Shown: positions 7,042 to 14,008, numbered from the stretch's first letter. The stretch: 22,798 bases of DNA from Thermoplasmata archaeon (GCA_030037695.1 JASHQF010000097.1:1-22798); one strand, 5' to 3'. Notes: generated by a model from the letters alone, not told the origin. A program made the numbers and translations.

Positions 7042-7932
7042 CTAGCCCGCCGGCGTCGCCGCCGCCCCGGGGGCGGGGGCGAACAGGTAGAACGCCCGCT
7101 TCTCGTGCTCGACCGGGACGATCGCGAAATCGTCCGCGACGAACCCGAGATCGAAAGCGGCGCGGAACGCGTCCCGCACCGCGTGGCGCCAGCGGCGGAG
7201 CGTCCCGGGGGCGTGGCTCCGGACGGTCCCGAGGTCGTACGGGATCTCGAGGGCGGCGGAGCGGCCCGACGGCTCGCTCACCCCGGTCGGGACCCGCAGG
7301 CCGGTCTCGCCGAGGTCGGTCTCCACGAGCGGCGACGACCCTCGCCAACGCGCGAGACGGGCCGCCGTGTCCGGCGGTCCTTCGGCCAGGCGCTGCTCGA
7401 TCGCGGGGCTCGCGAGCTCCCAGCGGACGAGGAGGCGATCGCTCTCGGGATCGGGCCCTCCCGCCTCCGCGAGCCGCCCGAAGTAGTGCGGAAGGTACCG
7501 GTCCGGCCGGGCGCCGAGGCGGCCGACCGAGAGGCCGGCGGCCCGCCCGTGGAGGGGATCGAACGCCCAGCGGATCTCCCCCAGCCCCAGCGCCAGGACC
7601 TCCTCGCGCTGGAACGCCTTGAGGCGCAGCCCGACGTGGTGGGCCTGGTACTCCGGCCGCACGACGACCAGGTGGGAGTAGTGGTAGAGCGTCGTCCCAT
7701 CCCAGCCGATCGTCGAGAGCGCGCAACCGGCCAGGTGGACCTCCGCGAACGCCCCCACGACGAGCCCTCCGTGGTCCTGGAGGGCGCGCTGCGCGGCCGC
7801 CGGGAGGGCGAGCCCGGCCTCCTCCCCGAGGACGGCGCGTTGCAGCTCCTCGGCTTGGCGGAACTCCTCGGGCTTGGCGAGACGGCGGAGGCGAAAGCCG
7901 GCGTCGTGCCGGGCCTCCGAGACGCCGCGCAC
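7042..7932 (-). CDS. GNAT-superfamily protein (COG3375-like predicted acyltransferase)
   Basis: The 296-aa product begins with an N-terminal domain of GNAT type: helix pair EEFRQAEELQRAVLG, beta strands GGLVVGAFAEVHLAGCAL, then LYHYSHLVVVRPEYQAHHVGLRLKAFQREEVLALG (about 82-116), where V-V-R-P-x-Y-Q-x-x-x-V-G-x-x-L-K is a variant of the acetyl-CoA-binding Q/RxxGxG/A loop. The following WAFDPLHGRAAGLSVGRLG is typical of the COG3375 group (predicted GNAT, function unknown). The C-terminal 150 residues are acidic/basic mixed and unassigned. The start is GTG 7932, with a TATA-like box 25 bp upstream, so a leaderless message is likely. It is a single gene, separated from neighbours on both sides. 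Substrate unknown. Confidence 0.75.
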   Translation of the reverse strand: MRGVSEARHDAGFRLRRLAKPEEFRQAEELQRAVLGEEAGLALPAAAQRALQDHGGLVVGAFAEVHLAGCALSTIGWDGTTLYHYSHLVVVRPEYQAHHVGLRLKAFQREEVLALGLGEIRWAFDPLHGRAAGLSVGRLGARPDRYLPHYFGRLAEAGGPDPESDRLLVRWELASPAIEQRLAEGPPDTAARLARWRGSSPLVETDLGETGLRVPTGVSEPSGRSAALEIPYDLGTVRSHAPGTLRRWRHAVRDAFRAAFDLGFVADDFAIVPVEHEKRAFYLFAPAPGAAATPAG

Positions 7933-7952
7933 GGCTCGCGGACCGGGGCAGC

Positions 7953-7960
7953 GTACATAA
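7953..7960 (-). promoter_or_regulatory. TATA-like box for the GNAT-like gene
   Basis: The minus-strand TTATGTAC is centred about 25 bp ahead of GTG 7932 in otherwise GC-rich DNA, which would start transcription at or next to the start codon. Confidence 0.5.
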
Positions 7961-7984
7961 CGCGGCCGAGCCGCGAGCGCGGGG

Positions 7985-8410
7985 CTAGCGCTTGAGGTGG
8001 AGGTCGGCGCGCCGGTCCTCGTAGCGGAGCTCGTCGGTCGGCGTGAGGTCCCAGAGCAGGTCCTCGAGCTCGGGGATGTTCCGGAGGAATTCCGCCTTGC
8101 TCTTCGTGAGCATCAGGTGCTCGAACCGCCGGCGGGCGACCGCGTACGTTCCCGCGAGGTAGGCCCCGACCACGACGACGATCGGGCCGACGACGACGAA
8201 CACGAGGTTATAGTTCGCCGACGGTTGCTCGGTGAGACCGTTGATCGTCGGGAACGGGGGCGTCGCCGACAGGGGGGTGAACGCCCCGATCGCGAGGACG
8301 GTCAGGAACAGGCCGATGACGAGCACCGCGACGGCGATCTCGGCCCGGTAGGTCCGGATCCCGTGCCGGAGCCAGCGGCCGAACGCCCCCGTGGGGGGTT
8401 CTTCGGGCAT
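7985..8410 (-). CDS. Small two-TM membrane protein with cytoplasmic tail
   Basis: The 141-aa product has two membrane segments (about 24-45 and 68-89) joined by a Pro/Thr/Asn-rich loop that should lie outside, and a charged C-terminal tail (91-141) with RRRFEHLMLTKSKAEFLRN and PELEDLLWDL. The tail resembles small archaeal membrane proteins grouped as DUF3198 in Thermoplasmata, but this is from memory of the family and is not certain. ATG 8410 has a TATA-like TTCTTAAG 27 bp upstream. It is divergent from the gene at 8516, sharing a 105-bp promoter region. Confidence 0.7.
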   Translation of the reverse strand: MPEEPPTGAFGRWLRHGIRTYRAEIAVAVLVIGLFLTVLAIGAFTPLSATPPFPTINGLTEQPSANYNLVFVVVGPIVVVVGAYLAGTYAVARRRFEHLMLTKSKAEFLRNIPELEDLLWDLTPTDELRYEDRRADLHLKR

Positions 8411-8433
8411 GCGGACGGCGGGACGCCGACCCC

Positions 8434-8440
8434 CTTAAGA
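8434..8440 (-). promoter_or_regulatory. TATA-like box for the 141-aa membrane protein
   Basis: TCTTAAG on the minus strand is centred 27 bp ahead of ATG 8410, a spacing that predicts a leaderless message. It is only about 20 bp from the oppositely directed TTTTAG box at 8454-8460, so the two divergent promoters lie almost back to back. Confidence 0.5.
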
Positions 8441-8453
8441 ACGTATCCGACGC

Positions 8454-8460
8454 GTTTTAG
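8454..8460 (+). promoter_or_regulatory. TATA-like box for the 155-aa membrane protein
   Basis: GTTTTAG is the strongest AT-rich element upstream of ATG 8516 on the plus strand. Its centre is about 59 bp from the ATG, which would leave a leader of roughly 30 nt. GTACCTACA nearer the gene (around 8470-8478) is a weaker alternative. Confidence 0.35.
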
Positions 8461-8515
8461 AACCCGAAGGTACCTACAACGAGCCGCGCGCCCCGCTGCG
8501 GGGCCGTCCGAAGGT

Positions 8516-8983
8516 ATGATCGGAAGCGGTGCAGGATCCGGAGGAACGTCGATCGCCGCGGCCCCCGCGCAGGTCTCGCGCGTCGGAGGGCTCGACCCCC
8601 ACCCGATCTCCTGGCACACCCTCGCCCTGCTCGCCAAGGGCGGGGGGCTCGTCCTGCTGTTCGTCGGAACGATCGTGTCGGTCCTGTTCGGCTCGTTCCC
8701 GGCCGACTGCTTCACGATGACCTGTTCCGGAGGGACGAGCGCCGGGGTCCAGTACGGGATCCTGCTCGCCCGACTGCTCTGGACGTTCGGCGCGTTCGGC
8801 CTCACGGTCGGCGCGGGGATCCAACGCCAGTTCGTGCTCAACGGTCCCCCCCCGGAGTCGGCCGAGGCGGGCGCGAAGTTCCACGCGGACCGGCGCTCCG
8901 AGTTCTGGCTGATGCTCGCCGGCATCGGGATCCTCCTGGTGCTGCTGCTCACCCAGTCCGGCGCCCTCGCCCCCGCCCTGTAG
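8516..8983 (+). CDS. Small three-TM membrane protein, unknown function
   Basis: The 155-aa product has a Gly/Ser/Ala-rich N-terminus, three membrane segments (about 42-61, 80-101, 131-149), and a short loop after TM1 that holds a CysX4Cys pair (65 and 70), which could form a disulfide if external. The open frame continues far upstream, but ATG 8516 is the first Met after the upstream antisense gene and leaves a sensible N-terminus. It converges with the seven-TM gene at 9003, 19 bp away. No family is recognised. Confidence 0.68.
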   Translation: MIGSGAGSGGTSIAAAPAQVSRVGGLDPHPISWHTLALLAKGGGLVLLFVGTIVSVLFGSFPADCFTMTCSGGTSAGVQYGILLARLLWTFGAFGLTVGAGIQRQFVLNGPPPESAEAGAKFHADRRSEFWLMLAGIGILLVLLLTQSGALAPAL

Positions 8984-9002
8984 GCGGACGCGTCACCCCC
9001 GC

Positions 9003-9773
9003 TCACCGGGGACGGTCGTCCCGCAGCGGCTCGTCCGGAGCGACGGGCGTCCTCCCGAACGGGCGATCGACCGAGGCGTCGGCAGCGGGGGTCGCCCGCG
9101 GTCGGACCTCGGCCAGGAGCGGGCGAAGCCGCACGTAGACGAGGCCCGATCCGGCGAGGGCTACGAGCGGCGCCCCGATCACGGTCGTCGTCCCGCCGAG
9201 GGGGGCGAGCGCGAGGAGGAAGAACCCGACGGCGCCGACGATCGCGCCGGGCCCCGGGCCCCCGGCCGGCCCCGGGCGCGTCCGCTTCGGAGACAGGAGC
9301 GCGCCGGCGACCTGCAGGACGACCACGGCGACCGCCGCGATCGCGACCCCGAGGACCCCGGGGAGCGTCACGTCCGGTTGGGCGAGGTACGACGCGACGA
9401 GGGCGAGGGCGAGGATGCCGCCGGCTCCGGCGCGGAAGCCGAACACGTAGAACGGCCGGCTGGGGTCCGATCCCCAGTAGTGCGAGCGGAGGAGCAGCCA
9501 GGTCCCGGCCTCGATGCCGCCGACCAGGAGCCCGAGGAACAGCGCGATCCCGAGGATCGCCCCCGCGGCGAGCGACACGGCGAACATGAGGTAGGCGACG
9601 GCGTACGGCACCCCGGCGAACAGGCCGACCGTGTAGGCGGCGAGCTCCTTGCGCTCGTCAAACCTCGTCACCTCGACCTGCGGGGTCGCGTACTTGCCGA
9701 CCTCCCAGTACAGGAACCCCCCCGAGAGGGCCACGCCCACGACCCCGCCGATCGAGAGCGATGCGACGACCAT
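9003..9773 (-). CDS. Multi-TM membrane protein cotranscribed with trmI
   Basis: From ATG 9773 the product is 256 aa with about seven hydrophobic segments (4-23, 45-66, 68-88, 112-132, 137-158, 177-192, 196-215) and a hydrophilic, Pro/Asp/Arg-rich C-terminal tail (223-256). The loop between TM1 and TM2 is charged (VEVTRFDERKELAAY). The start follows the trmI stop by only 2 nt, so the two form an operon; the longer frame to 10016 is a shadow inside trmI. No family is recognised, and the link to tRNA modification is positional only. Confidence 0.7.
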   Translation of the reverse strand: MVVASLSIGGVVGVALSGGFLYWEVGKYATPQVEVTRFDERKELAAYTVGLFAGVPYAVAYLMFAVSLAAGAILGIALFLGLLVGGIEAGTWLLLRSHYWGSDPSRPFYVFGFRAGAGGILALALVASYLAQPDVTLPGVLGVAIAAVAVVVLQVAGALLSPKRTRPGPAGGPGPGAIVGAVGFFLLALAPLGGTTTVIGAPLVALAGSGLVYVRLRPLLAEVRPRATPAADASVDRPFGRTPVAPDEPLRDDRPR

Positions 9774-9775
9774 CG

Positions 9776-10546
9776 TCAGTCGATCTTCCGTCCGGCCGCG
9801 AGGAACCCCGTGTGCCCCAGCATCTCGAACTCGGGGCGGGTCCCGCCGTCGCCGACGTGGAGCGGGCGTTCGAGGAGCTCGAGGGCCCGCACCTCGTCGA
9901 ACCGCAGGGTTCGCAGGGCGCGCACCGTGCGCTCGAGCTGGTTGTACGTCGGCGAGTACGTCGCGACCGACCCGCCCGGGGCGAGGGCCTCGGCCGCCGC
10001 CGGGAGGACCTCCCACGGCTCGGGGAGGTCGAGCACGACGCTGGCCACGCCCCGCACGTCGAACCCCTCGGCGGCGACGTCCCGCTCGCGGAACGTGACC
10101 CGCCCCTCCAGGGCCGCTCGTTGCACGTTCGATCGGGCCGTCGCGAGGAACTCAGGGCGGCGGTCGTAGGTGGTGACCGAGCCCGTGGGTCCGACGGCGT
10201 GGGCGAGGGCGATCGTCAGGGCGCCGCTGCCGGCGCCGGCCTCGACGGCGCGGCCCCCGGGGCCGACGCCGGCGAGATAGAGGAGCTGCAGCGCGTCCTT
10301 CGGCGTGACGATCTGAGCGCCCCGGCGCACGGAGGCGAGGAGGTCCGCGAGCGACGGCCGTACCGCCCGGTACGACGCGTCGAGCCAGCGGAACGGCCCG
10401 CCCGGCGGCGTCCCGAGGAGGGGCTCGAGATCGAGCACCCCCTGAGCGCCCAGCTTCTGCGGGCCCCGCCGGAGCCGAACGACCGTCGCGGGCTCGCCGG
10501 CCCGCTTCAGCGAGACCGCGTCCCCCTCCTGCCAGAGGTCGTCCAC
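9776..10546 (-). CDS. trmI: tRNA (adenine-N1)-methyltransferase TrmI (m1A58, possibly m1A57/58)
   Basis: The 256-aa product matches the archaeal/bacterial TrmI family in full: a small beta-rich N-terminal domain (1-65), the TrmI-specific RRGAQIVTPKDALQLLYLAGV (74-94), the SAM-binding RAVEAGAGSGALT (99-111), YDRRPEF after strand 2, the catalytic-region VLDLPEPWE (171-179), YSPTYNQ (197-203) and the C-terminal RPEFEMLGHTGFL (237-249). It methylates N1 of A58 in the T-loop; archaeal members can also methylate A57. The start is GTG 10546. A GGTAATACC element about 35 bp upstream is a possible promoter. The gene is head-to-head with tRNA-Gly at 10664, whose T-loop contains A57 and A58. Confidence 0.93.
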   Translation of the reverse strand: MDDLWQEGDAVSLKRAGEPATVVRLRRGPQKLGAQGVLDLEPLLGTPPGGPFRWLDASYRAVRPSLADLLASVRRGAQIVTPKDALQLLYLAGVGPGGRAVEAGAGSGALTIALAHAVGPTGSVTTYDRRPEFLATARSNVQRAALEGRVTFRERDVAAEGFDVRGVASVVLDLPEPWEVLPAAAEALAPGGSVATYSPTYNQLERTVRALRTLRFDEVRALELLERPLHVGDGGTRPEFEMLGHTGFLAAGRKID

Positions 10547-10576
10547 GACGTTCCCGCGCCCGGGGAGCGTGGGGCG

Positions 10577-10585
10577 GGTATTACC
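10577..10585 (-). promoter_or_regulatory. Candidate TATA box for trmI
   Basis: GGTAATACC (minus strand) is the only AT-containing island between the trmI start and the tRNA promoter, centred about 35 bp ahead of GTG 10546. A message from it would have a leader of about 9 nt. It lies about 50 bp from the divergent tRNA-Gly TATA box. Confidence 0.4.
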
Positions 10586-10627
10586 TTCGCCTCACGCGCG
10601 ACCCGGGAGGCGCCGTCCCCGACCGCG

Positions 10628-10642
10628 CCATCAAATACGCCG
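10628..10642 (+). promoter_or_regulatory. TATA box of tRNA-Gly, 15-bp element shared with transketolase
   Basis: CCATCAAATACGCCG contains the TATA core TCAAATA centred 30 bp ahead of the mature tRNA 5' end, the expected position if the primary transcript starts a few nt upstream of the tRNA. The identical 15-mer occurs on the minus strand at 18790-18804, centred 30 bp ahead of the transketolase N-subunit ATG. Confidence 0.65.
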
Positions 10643-10663
10643 GCCCCTAACGCGGACCGGGCC

Positions 10664-10737
10664 GCGGGCATAGTGTAGTCTGGTTATCACATAGGCTTGC
10701 CAAGCCTATAACCCGGGTTCAAATCCCGGTGCCCGCA
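10664..10737 (+). tRNA. trnG: tRNA-Gly (anticodon GCC)
   Basis: The 74-nt gene folds as a complete cloverleaf: 7-bp acceptor stem GCGGGCA/TGCCCGC with discriminator A, a short D-arm GTG/CAC, anticodon stem TAGGC/GCCTA around the loop TTGCCAA (anticodon GCC), and T-arm CCGGG/CCCGG around TTCAAAT. No intron is present and CCA is not encoded (the discriminator is followed by CCT). The T-loop carries A at positions 57 and 58, the residues targeted by archaeal TrmI, whose gene is divergent 118 bp away. Confidence 0.97.
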
Positions 10738-10789
10738 CCTTCCTCCTTCCGTTCCGCCGCGTCCTCCCGCCCGGGAGCCGCGCGCGAAG

Positions 10790-10797
10790 CTTTGAGA
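10790..10797 (+). promoter_or_regulatory. TATA-like box for the alpha/beta hydrolase
   Basis: CTTTGAGA is centred about 27 bp ahead of ATG 10821 and strongly resembles the GCTTTTGAG in front of the SerA-type dehydrogenase at the same distance. The GGGGGAG at 10810-10816 looks like a ribosome binding site but would lie upstream of the predicted transcription start. Confidence 0.45.
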
Positions 10798-10820
10798 CGG
10801 GATGGATACGGGGGAGCGGT

Positions 10821-11693
10821 ATGGCTCGCCTCCGCCAGGTGCGCGTGGCGGGTCGGCGCTCGTTCGAGTACGTCGCCCAGGGGAAGGGTCGGGCGACCCT
10901 GCTGGTCCATCCCGGCGGTCCGGGCCTCACCTACCACTACCTGCGGCTCCTCCTGCGCCTCGCCTCGTCGAACCTCCGGGTGATCCTGTTCCACCCCCGG
11001 GGGGTCGGGGCCAGCTGGGCGCCCCGTCGCGCGTCCGAGTACACCGTCCCGCAGCAGGCGGAGGACGTCGAGGCGATCCGACGCGCCTTCGGGATCGAGG
11101 AGCTGCACTTGCTCGGGTTCTCGGCAGGGGGATTCGCGGCCCTCGAGTACGCCCACCGCTACGAGCGGCACCTCGCGTCGCTGCTCCTGTGCGCGACCGC
11201 CGGCAGCGCCGAGGAACTTCGGGCCGCCAGCCGACGCACGCTCGCCGCGGCCTCGCCCGGGCAGCGGGCGCACCTCCGCGAGCTGACCGCCGCGAAGGCG
11301 TTCGACACCGCCGAGTACCAGACCCTCGCCGAGGCGATCGCACGGCCGTTCCAGTCGCGGTTCCTCAAGGTCCTCCCGCCGGAATGGACGGCGACCCGGC
11401 TCAACCCCGTCGTCTACCGCGCGATGCTCACCCGGAGCGGGGACGAGTTCGCGGTCGACGGGACGATCGCCCGGTGGGACGGCCGCCGCTACTACTCCAA
11501 GATCGAGGTCCCGACGCTCGTCGTCGTCGGGCGGTACGACGCGTTCCTAGAGCCGTCGGTGGAGATGAACGAGCGGATCGAGCCCGCACATCTGCGTGTC
11601 CTCCCCCGCTCAAGCCACCTCCTCCACCTCGAGCAGCCCAAGGAGTTCCTCGGCACCGTCCGTGAGTTCCTGGGCGACGTCACCGGCGGCTAG
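10821..11693 (+). CDS. Alpha/beta hydrolase, proline-iminopeptidase-like (S33)
   Basis: The 290-aa product has the alpha/beta hydrolase core with an S33-like oxyanion loop LVHPGGPG (28-35), DxRGxG-like FHPRGVGAS (57-65), the nucleophile elbow GFSAGG with Ser101, a cap-like helical insertion (130-205), Asp240 in VVGRYDAFLEP and His266 in RSSHLLHLEQP. The HPGGPG loop points to prolyl iminopeptidases and related peptidases, but many esterases and lipases share this fold, so the substrate is open. It is cytoplasmic: no signal peptide. The gene stands alone downstream of tRNA-Gly, with its own TATA-like box. Confidence 0.85.
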   Translation: MARLRQVRVAGRRSFEYVAQGKGRATLLVHPGGPGLTYHYLRLLLRLASSNLRVILFHPRGVGASWAPRRASEYTVPQQAEDVEAIRRAFGIEELHLLGFSAGGFAALEYAHRYERHLASLLLCATAGSAEELRAASRRTLAAASPGQRAHLRELTAAKAFDTAEYQTLAEAIARPFQSRFLKVLPPEWTATRLNPVVYRAMLTRSGDEFAVDGTIARWDGRRYYSKIEVPTLVVVGRYDAFLEPSVEMNERIEPAHLRVLPRSSHLLHLEQPKEFLGTVREFLGDVTGG

Positions 11694-11705
11694 TCGTCCG
11701 GCACC

Positions 11706-11711
11706 GTTTAG
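11706..11711 (+). promoter_or_regulatory. TATA-like box for the A-type/MIP18 fusion gene
   Basis: GTTTAG is centred about 33 bp ahead of ATG 11742 in the 48-bp gap after the hydrolase gene. GGGGGAG at 11731-11737 lies 4 nt before the ATG and could act as a ribosome binding site if transcription starts further upstream. Confidence 0.35.
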
Positions 11712-11741
11712 CGCCCGGTCGCCCTTCCTAGGGGGAGCCCG

Positions 11742-12440
11742 ATGTCGCCCGAACCCTCCCCGACCACCGCCGACGACCTGACGACCGTCCGCCTTCGGCT
11801 GCGGCCGGAGGCGCGCGAGGCGCTGCGCGCGGCCCTCCAGGGTCATCCGGCGGGGTCGGCGGTCCGGCTCTGGGTCGAACGGGGGCTCCATCCCCACGCG
11901 CAGATGATGATCGATCGACCGTCGCCCCGGGACCGGCCCCGGACGTTCGACGGGATCCCGATCCTGATCGACGAGGCGAGCGTCCGCTTCCTGCGCGATG
12001 CCGAGATCGGCTACCGTGCCGAGGCGAACCCGCCGGGGTTCGAGGTCGTCGGACCGTTCCTGCCCACGACCGGGGCCCCGGCCGCTGGCGCCCCCCCGGC
12101 CGGCGAACCTCCCGTCGCCGCCGCCTCTGCCGCGCCGAGCGAGATCGAGGAGAAGGTCCGGGCCGCGCTCCGGAACGTCTACGACCCCGAGATCCCGATG
12201 AACATCGTCGATCTCGGCCTCATCTACGGGATGGAGCGCGGCGCTGACGGCGGGCTCCGGATCCGGATGACGATGACCAGCCCGGGCTGCCCCGCCGTCG
12301 AGGAGCTCGTGCACGAGGTCGAGACGCAGGCGCGGGCGGCCTCCGGCGCGCCGTCCGTACGGGTCGAGATCGTCTGGGAGCCGCCGTGGGGCCCGGAGCG
12401 GATGACCGAGTTCGCGCGCCGCCAGTTCGGGTACGCCTGA
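11742..12440 (+). CDS. Fusion of a cysteine-free A-type (HesB/IscA-like) domain and a MIP18/DUF59 (SufT-like) domain
   Basis: The 232-aa product has three parts. Residues 15-108 follow the A-type carrier pattern: RLRLRPEAREALRAAL, then AVRLWVERG, FDGIPILIDEASVRFLRDAEIGY and NPPGFEVVGPF, but the three cysteines that bind iron-sulfur clusters are all missing and no Cys occurs before residue 183. Residues 109-133 are a Pro/Ala linker. Residues 134-232 are a MIP18/DUF59 domain with NVYDPEIPMNIVDLGLIYGM, MTMTSPGCPAVEEL (conserved Cys183) and VWEPPWGPERM. DUF59 proteins help load iron-sulfur clusters onto target proteins; in bacterial NfuA a cysteine-free A-type domain likewise serves target recognition beside an active domain. 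By analogy, target docking plus DUF59 is proposed (inference). It converges with the surface-protein gene. Confidence 0.85.
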   Translation: MSPEPSPTTADDLTTVRLRLRPEAREALRAALQGHPAGSAVRLWVERGLHPHAQMMIDRPSPRDRPRTFDGIPILIDEASVRFLRDAEIGYRAEANPPGFEVVGPFLPTTGAPAAGAPPAGEPPVAAASAAPSEIEEKVRAALRNVYDPEIPMNIVDLGLIYGMERGADGGLRIRMTMTSPGCPAVEELVHEVETQARAASGAPSVRVEIVWEPPWGPERMTEFARRQFGYA

Positions 12441-12461
12441 GCTCCGAGGCGCGGACGGAGC
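12441..12461. terminator. Hairpin between convergent genes
   Basis: Immediately after the fusion-gene stop, GCTCCG (12441-12446) and CGGAGC (12456-12461) can pair around a 9-nt loop. It fills the 27-bp gap between two convergent genes and could end both transcripts. No T-run follows on either strand, so terminator activity is uncertain. Confidence 0.3.
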
Positions 12462-12467
12462 GCCCGG

Positions 12468-13976
12468 CTAGCGGAGCGGGTGACCGCAGGCGTGGCACGT
12501 CCGTCGCGTGGGCGTGTTCGCCGCGCCGCACGACGGGCACGGGACCTGCCCCTCGAGCGCGCCGCGCGGGCCGGCGGGCGGGATCCACCGCGAGAGCGCG
12601 GCGGACGAGGCGTCGAGCTCGGAGCGACGGCGGGAGGCCACGACCCCGAGCGCGAGGCCGGTGCCGACGAGGGCGCTCAGGAGGAGGATGACGCCGGGCG
12701 TCAGCCAGGAGAACGCGGCGAGCGGTTTCACGTGGACGACGATCGACGCCGACTCGTTCGTCCCCGAGCCGTCGGCCACGACGCAATGGGCGACGTACTG
12801 GCCCGGCGCGGAGTAGGTGTGGCTCGTCCCGACACGATCGCCCGAGACGTTCGCGAGCGTCTCTCCGTCCCCGAACTGCCACTCCACGTACGTGTAGGGG
12901 GTCGTCCCTCCGCTCGCCGAGCAGCCGAACGACACCGGGCTCCCGAGCGGGACGGTCGTGGGATCGACCGAGAGGAGCACCAGCGGGTCGTTGTGGACGG
13001 TGACCGTGACGGTCGCCAGCTCGGTCCCCGGGGTGCTGCCGTTCACCTGGCAGCTCGCGTAGTACGTCCCCGCGCCCGTGTAGACGTGACCCTCGACGTT
13101 GGCGCCGGAGCCGAGGCCGCCCCCCAGCGTCGTGAAGTTCCAGGCGAACGAGTACGGGGGAACTCCGCCGGAGGGGGAACAGGTGAACAGCAACGGCTCC
13201 CCGACGTCGACGACCGTCCGGCTCGCGGTGACGCTCACCGACAGGGTGCCGACCGTCCCCGCGGTGAGGACGTTCGACTGCGTGACGAGGAGGCTCGGCG
13301 TCGCCGTGCCGCACCCGGCGGAGCAGTCGGAGGTGTTGACGTAGAACGTGTAGCTCGTGTTCGCGGCGAGGCTCGTCACGTTGAACGCGAGCAGGCTCGG
13401 GGAGGTGAACGTCCGGAACGTCGGGGGCCCGGCGCCGGCGCTCTCGGCGAGCGCGTAGGAGACGAAGCTGAGCAGACCGCCGTACCTCGCCGAGTTCGTC
13501 CAGGTGAGGTTGATGTACGACGACGACCGGGCGGTCGACGTCAGCACGGCGGCCGACGGCTGGGTCGCCTCGAGGACGTTCGAGTCGGAGGCCCCGGCGA
13601 GGAAGACGTTCGTGACGACGCGCCAGAAGTTCGTCGACCCCGGGGTGAGGCCGGGGACGACCGCGCTCGTGGTGGCGGAGCTGGTCACCACGAGGGCGCT
13701 CGTCCAGGGGCCGCTCGCGCTCCGGTTCGAGAGCTCGATCGTGTAGTTCTCGAACGTCAGCGACGTGGAGCCGGTCCAGCTGAGGCTGATCGCCGTCGGG
13801 GTGAGCCCGGGATCCGTGAGGCCTGAGCCGGCCGAGATCCGGCCGGCGGCCGCGAACCTCGCGGGGCCGGCCTCCGGGACGCCGGACGCGGCCGGGATCG
13901 CCGACGGCAGCACGAGGGCCACGGTCGCCAGCCCGACGACGAGGGCGAGCACCGCTCGACGAGGTACGAGCCGCAT
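12468..13976 (-). CDS. Surface protein: signal peptide, two FN3, two PKD domains, C-terminal TM, cytoplasmic zinc ribbon
   Basis: From ATG 13976 the product is 502 aa. An N-terminal signal peptide (MRLVPRR plus a hydrophobic core to about 31) leads to two fibronectin type III domains (about 52-138 and 141-238), two PKD/Ig-like domains (about 245-328 with PPYSFAWNF, and 330-416 with WQFGDG and SHTYSAPGQY), a single TM (424-447), an RRR stop-transfer, and a C-terminal zinc ribbon with CysX2Cys pairs at 480/483 and 494/497. Ten N-glycosylation sequons lie outside the membrane (Asn77, 84, 156, 199, 206, 214, 280, 312, 376, 407). Cys266/309 and 352/398 may pair within the PKD domains. The longer frame to 14279 lacks a domain and would bury the signal peptide, so ATG 13976 is preferred. 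Role likely adhesion or signalling across the membrane; partner unknown. Confidence 0.87.
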   Translation of the reverse strand: MRLVPRRAVLALVVGLATVALVLPSAIPAASGVPEAGPARFAAAGRISAGSGLTDPGLTPTAISLSWTGSTSLTFENYTIELSNRSASGPWTSALVVTSSATTSAVVPGLTPGSTNFWRVVTNVFLAGASDSNVLEATQPSAAVLTSTARSSSYINLTWTNSARYGGLLSFVSYALAESAGAGPPTFRTFTSPSLLAFNVTSLAANTSYTFYVNTSDCSAGCGTATPSLLVTQSNVLTAGTVGTLSVSVTASRTVVDVGEPLLFTCSPSGGVPPYSFAWNFTTLGGGLGSGANVEGHVYTGAGTYYASCQVNGSTPGTELATVTVTVHNDPLVLLSVDPTTVPLGSPVSFGCSASGGTTPYTYVEWQFGDGETLANVSGDRVGTSHTYSAPGQYVAHCVVADGSGTNESASIVVHVKPLAAFSWLTPGVILLLSALVGTGLALGVVASRRRSELDASSAALSRWIPPAGPRGALEGQVPCPSCGAANTPTRRTCHACGHPLR

Positions 13977-14008
13977 CGCGCGGCGAACAAGACGCGCCCC
14001 CCCGGGCC

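Noticed and set aside
4469..7622. Very long open frames on the plus strand (690 and 880 codons) opposite the DUF58/DUF4129 genes
   Set aside because: Translations are Arg/Gly/Pro/Glu-rich without domains, and both lie antisense to genes with clear motifs; they arise because stop codons are rare in GC-rich DNA.
8984..9020. Terminator between the convergent genes at 8983 and 9003
   Set aside because: Only a 4-bp CCCC/GGGG pairing is possible near 8996-9008 and there is no T-run; too weak to list.
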